Below, one piece after another: positions 21,112 through 30,834 of a stretch of DNA of 64,000 bases (within the stretch, counting starts at the first letter, position 1; each line of letters opens with the position of its first letter). The position numbers and the translations under genes are program-made. The stretch comes from Ophioceras dolichostomum (lineage: Eukaryota > Ascomycota > Sordariomycetes > Magnaporthales > Ophioceraceae): positions 1 to 64,000 of the forward strand of contig PYST01000186.1 in the NCBI GenBank assembly GCA_003049485.1, given 5' to 3'. The notes under the pieces are model-generated. The model saw only the letters and a list, made by a program, of their open reading frames with translations. It ran no database searches and had not been told where the DNA came from.

Positions 21112-21947
21112 GTGACTGGGTGTAGGAAGTGTCGAGGTGTTGTACTAGTTATTCCCCTGTTTTCCTTCGGCAGTTCTCTTTCCTGTGTTCCTCTCCTCGC
21201 CTAGTAATAGATACAGCTAGGTTCTCTTAGCGAGCGATTTTTCTTTTCAGCAATCTGTTTTTTTACATTGTTGAGTTCCTCCTCCCTCCAGAAATCGCCG
21301 GCATGTGTAATGTCTGGGCGTCGCAACCGCCCCAATCGTGAAGTCACCGTCATCAACCTCCCTCCCTCTGCCTGGGAAAGAAGTTGCCTCTCCGAAAACC
21401 GAAAATGAGACGATGGGGTAACTATGCTAGTGCATGCCCCCTGTGTCTCGCTTGGATCTTCAGACCCTGCCGTCGCCTACCGACTGCGCCGAGCGTAACG
21501 CTTTCCGGGAATTGAAGATGCTGCGTGGTGGAGTCATTTGAGGGCAAGGAGGGAAGGGGGTAGGGCGCAGCACAGCGGGAGGGGCTGATCTCTGACATTT
21601 GCCGTCCCAGAGTCTTGGATCTCTTCAAAAATTCATCCCTTGTGCTGATCAGATTTTGCGGGGAGACCCGCAATGATTCCCTCGATCGGATCATCAGCCG
21701 AACGACTACCCCCGTGCAACAAGGAATGACCGACCAGACGACCGACATAAATACCACGGACAGAGCTCGTCATTAGGGTCGCGATCTCTCGCGCGCGCGT
21801 CTTTAACCTCATTCCTTTCTTACAGAGCCTCTGGCAGGTAGTACTACATTTTAATACTCCCGCCAACTTCGCTCGTTTCTTCTCGCCACCGTCAAGTCAT
21901 TCATTACCTACCTACCTACCTACAACCGTCACCCTCGATCACCCATC
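21112..21947. other. Intergenic; promoter of secreted peptide gene
   Basis: No gene was seen. A CCTA/CCTAC run (CCTACCTACCTACCTAC) at about 21906-21923 lies 25 bp upstream of the peptide start. Confidence 0.5.
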
Positions 21948-22157
21948 ATGCAGTTCACTTCTCTCCTCACCCTTTTCTTCAGCGCCGTCGCCCTGGCGGC
22001 CCCAGCCAGAATCGGCGTCCACAAGATCGCGGTCGAGAAGATCGGCGTAGACAAGGTCGACCGGCGAAGTCCAGGCCGGGTCGTCCCCGAGAGAGCGACA
22101 TGCACCATCGTCCAGGGCCGCAAGGTCTGCGATGATGGCCTCGGGAACACATTGTAA
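21948..22157 (+). CDS. Short secreted peptide, 69 residues
   Basis: The ORF encodes a clear signal peptide (MQFTSLLTLFFSAVALAAPA). A basic propeptide-like stretch follows, with Lys/Val/Ile-rich near-repeats (VHKIAVEKIGVDKVDRR) and ending in Arg-Arg. The mature part is short and holds two cysteines (CTIVQGRKVC) that could form one disulphide. The Arg-Arg could be a Kex2-type cleavage site. The context is GATCACCCATC before the ATG, preceded by a TACC run. This is a candidate small secreted protein or effector with no recognised family. A GTAATT at the stop codon could be a splice donor, so the C-terminus might be longer. Confidence 0.6.
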   Translation: MQFTSLLTLFFSAVALAAPARIGVHKIAVEKIGVDKVDRRSPGRVVPERATCTIVQGRKVCDDGLGNTL

Positions 22158-23648
22158 TTAAATGCCGTCGTCCTCACCTCCCACCATCTGCGCATACAGA
22201 AATTGAGCCTAACCCCCAGTCCCCCCATTAGCTTCGCCGATGACCCATTCTCGTCATAGTACTAGCGCCTAGTGGATGCAAGGAACGTACTATCGCATGA
22301 AGCCTTTTTTGGGTTGTGTTCCAGCCCTCACGTCTCGTCGGCAGGAGTGCGACCACACGACTAGGCGTTTCGGAGGCGTGAGGCGAAGGGAGGGTGAGGC
22401 GGAGGGCGCGAGACGACCAGTGCAGCGAACACATGAACGAGGTACGACTGATGCACATGTACGGGGGACATCGTATTTATAGCTTTCTACCATTCATAGT
22501 CTCTTGATAAATATACCCCATGCCAATTTTGTTCAAATGTGCGTCGTGAGTCCCAATTTTCTCGTTACATGGAATCTTTTTACACTTTGAGGACGAGTTC
22601 GACTATCAACTCCTGCTCCTCTGCCGGTTGTTATGGTTGCACCAATTCATTGTCTGTAAGCGTTAGACCAGCCGCTGTCTTGTATGTTCTATCTCGTAGT
22701 ACTGCCTACTTACCTTCAGAAACTCGTGCTGTGACATCCAGACCATCCAGGGTTAGGGAACCAACCAGGGTTAGGGAGGCGCGTTGCTCCTCGCCTAGTG
22801 TCAGTGGCGAGTTCCAGTCCTCACTGTAGTTACTGGCCATCTTCTTTATCTGAGAAACTGTGATTTTGGCATCTCAAGTATCCGCCAGGGGCATCAGGGG
22901 AAAACGAACGACCGGTAACTTGACTGCAAAAATGAGGTTCATTTTAGCAATTACACGCTCGCGTAAAGACTCCTTTTGATGAAGCACATACGGACATGTG
23001 ACTGATTTGACTGTTACCCAGGGCCGTCCGAGATAGTACGTGCCACCTTGTCACTGCTCTCTTTCACACGAAGCGGCAACGCGTACGCGGTATCATAATG
23101 CGCTACTCCGTTGATGTGACGACGATGGCAGCAACTGTGACAGTGCAAGTGCGGGCCTGTCATGTGCCGGTCTGAATAGGATAAGGAACAAGAAGAGTCT
23201 GCTGAATAGAAGTGGGTCAATAGGCTGTCACAATAGCAACAGCGGTCTGTTATCCGCAACGGTTGGGGAGGATACGCGTCTGGTTGCCTCCCTGCCAACG
23301 CGTTCTGGTACCGGGGGTCGGGGGATGCGTAGATGTCAACAACTAGCAGCTGGTAGGAACTTCAGAAGGGTACAAAATGGGTTAAAGAGCTTGTGGTATC
23401 TAACTGGGCGTCCACTAGTAGTATCCAGTTAGGTACGGGCGTCTTTAAGATTGCTGCAGGGACTAGTAAGATCGAGGACTACTACATGTTGCTTCACAAC
23501 CTCATGCTGTGGTCTGGTATCCACATCCTCTCTAGATGTCCTATCCATATCTTCATCCCTCGCCACGTGGCGGCATGAGCCAGCAGTGATCCCTTCCAAA
23601 GCCCAGCCTCCTCTTACCTCTGTGACTCGGCGCAGGCAGCAGCAGCGA
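22158..23648. other. Intergenic, no gene seen
   Basis: About 1.5 kb holds only short frames of random composition. Confidence 0.5.
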
Positions 23649-24230
23649 TCAGCGCAGCTGGGTGTCAGTCGAGTCGCGGCTGGCCCTACGGCTCTTGTCG
23701 CTGGAGGAGCCCTGCCCACTCATCGAGGATTCTGACCGCCTGCTCTTTCTCTTCCCCGCTGGCAGCGGCGGCGGCACGTTCTCCTCATCCTCCTCCTCGT
23801 CCTCGTCCTCGGCCGTCGCCGGCGCCTGCTCGCCCCCCTTGTTGGCCTTCGTCTTCTTTCGGGGGAGGGTGTTGGCGGCGACGGCCTGTAGACGCGCGCG
23901 TCTGTCGGCCTTCTCCTGTCTTTTCTCCTCGTTCACGCACAACACGCACCGGGTCAGCACGCAGTACTTGACATTGTGCTCCTTGCAGATGATGATGTGG
24001 CCTTTCTTTATGCAGGTGGACGTGTCGCCTTTGCCGCATACGCCGCTGTAGATTGGTATTATATAGGTAGGCAGTCAAAAGATTGCGTCAGCAGCTTATT
24101 ATTAACTACGGACAGCGTGTGTATATGTGCTTTTATGGATATGGTAGGGGAAGAAGAGGGATGGCGTAGATGGCGCCGATGGCGTGCGCTGCCCCACGTA
24201 CCAGTGATGTCTTGTTCCCTTGTGAGCCAT
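23649..24230 (-). CDS. Small Cys-rich protein with charged basic/acidic tail
   Basis: Exon 1 (24230-24202, 29 nt) and exon 2 (24045-23649) join across a 156-bp intron (GTACGT donor, CTACAG acceptor) in phase 2, giving 141 residues. The N-terminal half has a Cys/His cluster: HHCGVC, STC, IIIC, YC, TRC and CVLC, consistent with metal binding. The C-terminal half is very polar, with KRQEKADRRARL, a run of Glu/Asp, then basic KRKSRRSE and Ser-rich segments that could act in nuclear targeting. It resembles a widespread but uncharacterised type of short fungal Cys-rich protein; the gene at 27596-27829 has a similar plan. Function unknown. Confidence 0.65.
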
Positions 24231-25216
24231 GTGATGATAAGATCGATACGTCTTTCACAAACAATCATGGGGACCTAGGCCGCGGGGCGTCCACATCAGC
24301 GTTAGTACTATGATGAGTGCCGTTCTGATGATCAGGGCCATACACCTTTGGCCACGTCGGTCGCTCGGCAACTGGAGAGAGTGGCAAACGAAAGGGAATT
24401 TCTCTTCATGGAGAGAAACTACCTAGAACTCGCTCGGGGCGTTGGCGCGGTAGCTATCGCGCAGGGGGCAGTTTTGCACCAGAGAGTCGACGCGAGGCTG
24501 TAAAACGCACCGATGTCTAGTTTTTGGATGAGCGAAGACTCGATCGGGTTTTCCGTCTCGTGTCGGTCTTTTCGTGAGTTGAATCGAAGCGTATGTGAGG
24601 GAAAGGTGGCTCGGCCGGATTTTATATCGCTGGGGGTGATCGAAGGTTATTGCGGGGAGGGAACCGGTGAAGTGAAGCTCTTTGATGGTACAGTTGCTAG
24701 TGAGCGACAATGGTCGTTTGTGTGTTCGTTTGTGGTGCAGCGCTGGGCAAACCCTGATAGGTGACACGCAACAAAGAAGAACCTCAAGTCAATGAGATAG
24801 ACGAAGAGCGCTTCGTTCGATGGGGGTCCACATCGGATGCGGGTTCCCGTCTGAGTGACGGTCGGTTTCCGCGTGGACATTGATGAGCTCCGGCTGGTGC
24901 CTCGACGACAGATCTGTTTGTTGTTGACTGAGTGCACCACCGTAGCTCAGGGTCGACGCTCAAATTTCATTGAAACAGGTCCCATCGAGAATGAATTGTA
25001 GCAGTGGTCAAAGCCGCAATATCTGTTTTGAACTTTCTCTCGTGCGAACTTTGACTGTCACAAGTTTTCTCGGCCCAGGTGCAGGCTCATCAGAGTAGCC
25101 AGTGCCCAGCACAGAACGATCGAAATCAAGGCAAACGTTGTCGCCAACAGCGATGATAGTACGACTCATTGCTACCAAGGAAGGATCATGCACAACTCTT
25201 GCGCGTGTCTCCCCAC
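24231..25216. other. Intergenic, no gene seen
   Basis: Frames at 24423-24767 and 24513-24764 overlap on opposite strands, and neither looks like a protein. Confidence 0.5.
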
Positions 25217-27063
25217 TCATAAGAGCGAGATGATGCGAACCTCGGCGTGTTCGTCGAGCAGGCTCCGAAGGGCTTGTAGTGGGGCTGCGGGCGAGATGGC
25301 CTCCACTTCAAACACGCCACAGCGAACGAACTCGTTTCCCTCCGTCCTCCTCAACACCAGCCCGGTGAGTTCATAGGTCTTGGTGATGCCGAAACACGCA
25401 AGCCACAGAGAGCACCGGAAGTCCGCGTCCTCTGCGATGTCCGTCTTCCAGTGCGGGTCGAGGTGGGCCCCGACGGTAAACTTCGAGTCGTCGTCGATCG
25501 CCGGCATGCTGAGATCGAAACTGTGCATGGGGGGATACTCGGCTTGCACCACTCGACAATGGAGGGTGAGCCGACCTCGCCGAATCTCCTCGTATGGCGC
25601 TGATTCGATAGTCGGCTCGACATGAGTGTCGAGAACACGGAAATACGGGTCCGTCTCGACCCAGCCTTCCTCCGTCGACTGGAAACTTGACAACGTTCGA
25701 TGGGGAGAGAGCCTCAGGCCCGCTGAAGCCCAAGACCAGGGAACGTAGGACACGCCCGGCTTCAACAGAATCGCAGTCGCGCTCGGTTCAAGCGAATAAT
25801 GCGTCCAGAGGTGGCTATCACAGCGCCGCAATAGACCGGCTGGTAGCGATTTGCGCCATATCCCCGTGAGGTACTCGTCGTCGTCACTCATAACTCTCTG
25901 AAAACGTCGTGCCAGGCCGGCGAGAGCAGGCAGTCGGTCGGTCCGAAATGTCAACTGCTTTTGCATGAATGCTTCCACCACTTTGATCCATATACGGCGG
26001 ATGTCGCGGCCGGGTATCTGGGCCTCACCAGCCCCGCTGTCAAGATATTCCAGGAAGGCGCGGTCTATTAAAGCTGCCGTATCGCCTGGTAGACGGGAAG
26101 TCTTAGCGAGTCCGTCGTAGCAGAAATCGTAGTCACAACCCCTGCAGATCCATGGGGTGTGGCAGCTTCCGAACCTGAGGACCCGGGGAGACAGGATGAA
26201 CTCCTGATAAGCCCATCCCGGCGTCTCGAGGGGCTCCGTTTGGGGCTCGACATGCCAATCGTCGAAATCGTATGCCGTCACCACGGCGGATCCGTACAGG
26301 CCGGAGCTGGAGCGCAAGTGAAGCTTGTACCCGACATCAATCTCGCTCGGCCCAAACGGAAACCGATCGCCCAGGAATCCCTCACGCACACTTATGGCTC
26401 CGCTTGCCAATATTGTTACGTGGCTTCCCCCGTAGACGTCCGCCATCGTGCCGATTCCCCTCGCTTTGCCAACCTCGTCGTCCTGGATGATGCAAAGCGC
26501 ATCGACCCATAAGTGCCGCAGATCGAGGCTCTTTGTCACCCGCACAGCGTCTCACAGGCCTGCAGGGAGGCTAGAGACTGGAACCGTCACGTCGCCACTC
26601 GCTATGCGCAGCTTTGTCAATGCCATCTCTTGGTAGCCGCCCCAACAGTAGGAGAGCGCTGCGTAGGGATGGCGCCGTGGTTGTTCTATGATTTGGATGT
26701 TATCGTTGTCAAGAAAGTCCAGAACTCGGTGGGGCATGGAGGTGGATGCCAACACTGGGCCATACGACGCAAGTGTAGGTGTTTCGACAAAGGGTCGTCG
26801 CTTGATATTAGCAACGAAAGCCACTTATCCCCAAAGGATACAGAGGTCGGCGTTATCTCTAGCGTCATCGTAGTCTTCGAGCTAGATCGATTGCGTGTGC
26901 TTTTCCATCGTAGGCCCTCAACATCCGATCCGCCAGAATGCAACCGCATGCCGCCGCCTCTGACCGCCGACAGCGCAATTTCGACATCTAAAAAGTCACC
27001 GCTATACTTGAACCCGAACAACGGCTCGCAGTGCGTGCATGTGTGCGGCTCTGGAGCGGCCAT
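25217..27063 (-). pseudogene. HET-domain (heterokaryon incompatibility) gene with disrupting stop
   Basis: The HET core is clear. HPYAALSYCWGGYQEMALTK (the family's YxALSYxWG motif) is followed by SSLPAGL, then DAVRVTKSLDLRHLWVDALCIIQDD, the invariant LRYLWVDALCI-type motif, then YGGSHVTILA and GWAYQEFILSPRVLRF. A TGA at 26554-26552 sits in frame between SSLPAGL and DAVRVTKS, where relatives continue without a break, and no intron can remove it. The N-terminus (ATG at 27063, MAAPEPHTCTHCEP) also needs a frame change near 26955 to reach CGCILADRMLRAYDG. The 442-codon downstream part is otherwise intact to its stop at 25217. HET proteins trigger cell death on non-self fusion; this copy appears inactive as sequenced. 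Confidence 0.8.
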
Positions 27064-27595
27064 ACTTTCGGTTCTCAAAACTAGGCAGGTAGATAGTAGG
27101 TAGGTACCTACCTAGGTAGGTAGGATGTTATGAATGATGCGAGGTTTGAGACGGCTTGCTCACGATGTTAGATCAGGCCATCAGATTTGAGGCAGTGCCC
27201 CATCGGAAGGTCTAGGCTGCCACCCAAATCAGGTAGTTGACATTTGATATGCAACGGCAGAAGGTTTGCATGGCCGAGAAAGAAACGATACTGGTCGCTC
27301 AGGGACACAAAAAGCGAAAAAAGGAGCAGAAAAATCCAGCAAGTAGAGGACCAGCCTCAACCGCATTCCCGGACTGTATTTCTATCAACTGGTAGGTTCC
27401 CGCTACCGCAGCCCCGTGGCAAGCCGGCTCGCCGAACCTCATCCCAACGAAACACAGCCCTCCAAGCTTGGCTGCCAATCTTTCACCACCGACTCAGTAG
27501 GAACGACATGCCTCTACTCTATTACAGATCGTGGTCACCATGTCTTACCCAACGTCCCTCTCATGCTCACTCCGCTCTAACTCCCTCCCCGATCA
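27064..27595. other. Intergenic with TACC/GGTA repeats
   Basis: A dense GGTAGGTACCTACC-type palindromic run occupies about 27086-27124, directly upstream of the HET start. No gene was seen. Confidence 0.5.
27086..27124. repeat. GGTA/TACC palindromic repeat run
   Basis: Repeated GGTA and TACC units alternate, including GGTACCTACCTAGGTAGG, just upstream of the HET-gene start codon. Confidence 0.8.
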
Positions 27596-27829
27596 TCACC
27601 GCCTACCCGTCGAGCTGGGCCTGGAGCCGGAGCCCTGGCCCGCAGTGGCGGCCCTCGCATCCTGCTCCGCCTTGCATCCCGGGCACATTCCGCCCAACTC
27701 CTTGAACCCCGCGTTCGTGTACACAGGCTGGCAGCGCTGGCCGTTCTTGTTGGCCTGGCATCTCACAAGGAGCACGGACTGGCCCGTGTGGGGGCAGCTT
27801 TCGTACTTGGTCGCCTGGAACTTGCACAT
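27596..27829 (-). CDS. Small Cys-rich protein, 77 residues
   Basis: The ORF starts MCKFQATKYESCPHTG. Cysteines are at residues 2, 12, 24, 33, 49 and 52, ending in a C-x2-C (MCPGCK) before a short Ala/Gly/Ser tail. High third-position GC in this frame, against a 178-codon competing frame of poor composition, supports the call. This pattern (MC-x-n-CxH...C...C...CxxC) is common in short uncharacterised fungal proteins and probably binds zinc. A TATA-like element and a reverse CCAAT lie 265-280 bp upstream, and a GGTA/TACC run is in the leader at about 27893. Function unknown. Confidence 0.65.
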   Translation of the reverse strand: MCKFQATKYESCPHTGQSVLLVRCQANKNGQRCQPVYTNAGFKELGGMCPGCKAEQDARAATAGQGSGSRPSSTGRR

Positions 27830-28874
27830 GTCGAGAGTGGTTTTGTTGGATGCTGCTCGGTGGTGGTTGAAAGTTTGATCGGGGCTGTGTCCTAGGTAGG
27901 TACCCGGATAATACTAGTAGGTGGGTCTTTGATGTCCGAGAGTGGAAAAGAGGAAATCGATCGAGTGTCAGAAGTCGGTTATGAAAAGATGCTTTGGGTG
28001 TGAGAGTGTAAAGGCGTGATGAGTTTGGTTGTTTGTGTTTGTGTTGGAAGCGCAGGAGAAGAAGGCATGGACGAGAGTACTGCATCGTCTGCTCTTTATA
28101 CACATTGGCGCTCTCGCCCAATAGGGTCGTCGGACTCATTCTTCCATTCCCACCCCGGCGGTGTCTTTCTGGTCGGCGACATTGGCTGCTTTGAAATCTT
28201 CCAGCGCAAGCTCAATTTCGCCTGCTGAGGGAATGTTGGCCGTTTCGAAAACCTCAGTTGTGAGGACATTCGGAGTCAGACGGCCATTTGGGGCCAGCCG
28301 TGATCTTCGAATTGGCGCAGCCGTTGCTAGTCGACTCCGATGGCTTCGGTGGATAAGGGGAGAAGCCATGGCCTAAACAGTTGTTAATTCGTTCGAGGTT
28401 GAGGTGTTGCGGGGCGAGGCTCAAGTGGTGGCGATCAAAGTCCACTTGCCCTACAAATTTTTCCACTGTATGTGGCGGCAAACGAGGCCGATCCGGACCA
28501 AATCTGATTAGGATTCGATCCGTAGGCTTTCTTTCCTGTAAGGTTACATCTGAGGTCTCAAACCCATTATCGTGTAATTTGCCGCTAGCGTTTGCAGTGA
28601 TTTCAGATCATGATTCTATCCTTGGAACATCCTAACAATTCTCCACAGCTAGTACTCCGTCATACCAGCAGGCACTTTCTTCCCATCATTGCTCTCACTA
28701 TCTCTTAAGTTACCAGGAGGCTGTTGTTTGTTACCTGCAAACTATGGTGCGGTTGGACATCCAGATGTCATCCAACTCAACCACTGCAGTCCCAAAGAAA
28801 CTTGCCTTCTCACACTTTCTAAATCACATTTGCCGGCGTCTTCCATCGTTCAGTCATCCTTCCAACTTGTCACA
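27830..28874. other. Intergenic; promoter of small Cys-rich gene
   Basis: This stretch contains the leader, a TATA box at about 28093-28100 and otherwise no convincing gene. Confidence 0.5.
28093..28100 (-). promoter_or_regulatory. TATA-like box with nearby CCAAT
   Basis: The minus strand reads TATAAAGA, with CCAAT about 10 bp further upstream, about 265 bp before the ATG at 27829. Confidence 0.4.
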
Positions 28875-30075
28875 TCATAGACCAAGGCCAGTTATCAGGT
28901 CTGAAGAGGGCAGCTCCTTCTGGAGCAGCTCGACCGTCTCATTCCATATCTTCGTCTGCACCTTCTGGCCGTCCGCGGAACGGACAAGCGGCGCAACACT
29001 GATGAAACTGTCAGCAAAGAAATGTGAAGGGAACGAGGACAGCCAAAATTGAATGAGAGGGGGGGTGGGTCGTGCCCGGAGTCTCGAGGAGAGCAAAGAA
29101 CAGGGTAAGAGGCAGACTTACTCTTTGACCTGCTGCTCGCTAACATACACCCCCTGCAGTCCCTCATATCCCGTAACCGCATCAGCAATACAATGCCCGC
29201 CCTGCGCCGATGTCCAAGTCATGGACTTGACCGCGGAAACGGCGCTGTGCGTCCGATGGAGCTGGCTCGAGCAGAAGCCCGGGTTGACCATGTTGATGAG
29301 CACCTCATCAGCCGACACCCTGCGGCTCAGCTCGCGGGCCCATAGTAAGCCCAAAAGCTTGCTGGTGTTGTAGCGGTTCATGTCGCCCTTCTTGAAGGAT
29401 GACTCCTCATCCATACGCACCAGAGTGTTTGGCGCGAGCCGCTCTTCGAACCTGGTGAAGAAGTGGGTTTCGGACGAGACGAATGTGAGGCGCGAAGGGG
29501 ATTTTGTCGATTTGGCTCTGCGTCGTAGAGGATCGAGGAGGAGGAGGGAGAGGAATGCTGTTCCGATATGGTTGACCTGGATCACGATGATGGAGAAAGT
29601 TAGTAGCGGAGGGCCGAGTGTGGTCCGAACGAGAGCTGACGATTGAAGCTGATGAAGCCCAACACTCGAGAGTAGAACCGCGCACCTGCACCTGCATCTC
29701 GTGTCCCGTCTTCGACAACGCGAACTCGAGGACCTTCACACCAGCGTTCAAAACCACAATGTCCAACCTATCCAACGTCTCCGTCCTCTCGCCGAACCTG
29801 CGCATGCTCTCGAACGACTCGTGGTCTACCTCCCACACCTCAACCTCGCACTCGGGGTTCGCAGCGAGTATCTCCCGCCTCGCCTCCTCGCCCTTCTGCA
29901 CGTTGCGAACGCCCATGATCACGCGCGCCAGGCCGTGAGAGGCCAGTTCTTTCGATACCTCCAGGCCCAGCCCGACGTTGGCGCCCGTCACTATCGCGGT
30001 CTTGCCGTCGACCCGGACCGAGTCCGGGATCGGCTTCGGCCGGAATGTGAGCTGTCGGTAGAAGTGGCCGAGCAT
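28875..30075 (-). CDS. Classical SDR, retinol-dehydrogenase-like
   Basis: Three exons (30075-29686, 29576-29122, 29007-28875) give 325 residues. Introns of 109 bp (phase 0) and 114 bp (phase 2) have GTGCGC and GTAAGT donors; a CTAAC branch point is visible in intron 1. Motifs: TGANVGLG (30-37), the NAG motif near 110, VSSETHFF with the catalytic Ser (about 164) and YNTSK with Tyr199 and Lys203. The family resembles fungal short-chain dehydrogenases annotated as retinol dehydrogenase or WW-domain-oxidoreductase-like; substrate unknown. It lies upstream of, and on the same strand as, no other enzyme, but is 760 bp from the Zn2Cys6 regulator gene. A TATA box is about 167 bp before the start. Confidence 0.9.
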
Positions 30076-30834
30076 CGCGGTTTCGGTGGGTACCTACCGC
30101 CAATAGTCCCAGAAATCTTTATGAAAAGGGGGCACGTGGAGTTGCTCGGGCAGATAGGTTCAGGGGAATTGGAGAAGACCGGAGTTCTTTTGCTTGATTG
30201 ATTGCGAGAAAAAACGGAGCGTACATACGATCTGCTAGGCCTTTATATCTTCGAGGGCGACGACAGCTTGAACTTGTATAACTGTTGCGCCGTCCCTCAG
30301 TCATGATCACCCATGTCCCACCCAGACAGGGATACGCCTGCGAGAGCGGAGGGTGAAAGGGCAGGCAACAAGCACCTAGTCCGACCCAACCAAAACATCG
30401 GGACTATACTAGGTAGGAAGCTAATTCGGTTAGGTCGGAAACGCGTCAATGGGTCAATAGAGCGGCGCGGCGCGCACGAGGCTAGCTCGACCTGTGGATG
30501 GCAAAAGAGATCGGGTTTCGGCCGAAATTTCTCGGTCGTAAATGTTTGGGGCCGGTCTCCAGCGGGCAACTGCCTGCAGTCGACGGCGGGGACACCACTC
30601 AGAGGCGGCACGGGCTATTGGCAGGCCATGAAAGAAATTGCCGGAAAACAATCTACTAGAACGTGGAAAAAAGAAGAAAAAAAAATACTCGGGCGGGTAT
30701 TCCCTTGCTGTGCGGGTCGCAAGGTTGTTGTTGAGGCTGACGGTTCCCACACGCTAATCGGCAATGTCTAACCGGCCCCGGAACCCCATCCGGCCGTGAC
30801 ATGCAGGGCCACCAACGCGGTGCGTCGTGTCAGC
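30076..30834. other. Intergenic; promoter of SDR and 3' flank of regulator gene
   Basis: A TACC motif lies 14 bp before the SDR start and a TATA box at about 30240. No gene was seen. Confidence 0.5.
30240..30248 (-). promoter_or_regulatory. TATA box of SDR gene
   Basis: The minus strand reads ATATAAAGG about 167 bp upstream of the ATG at 30075. Confidence 0.4.
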
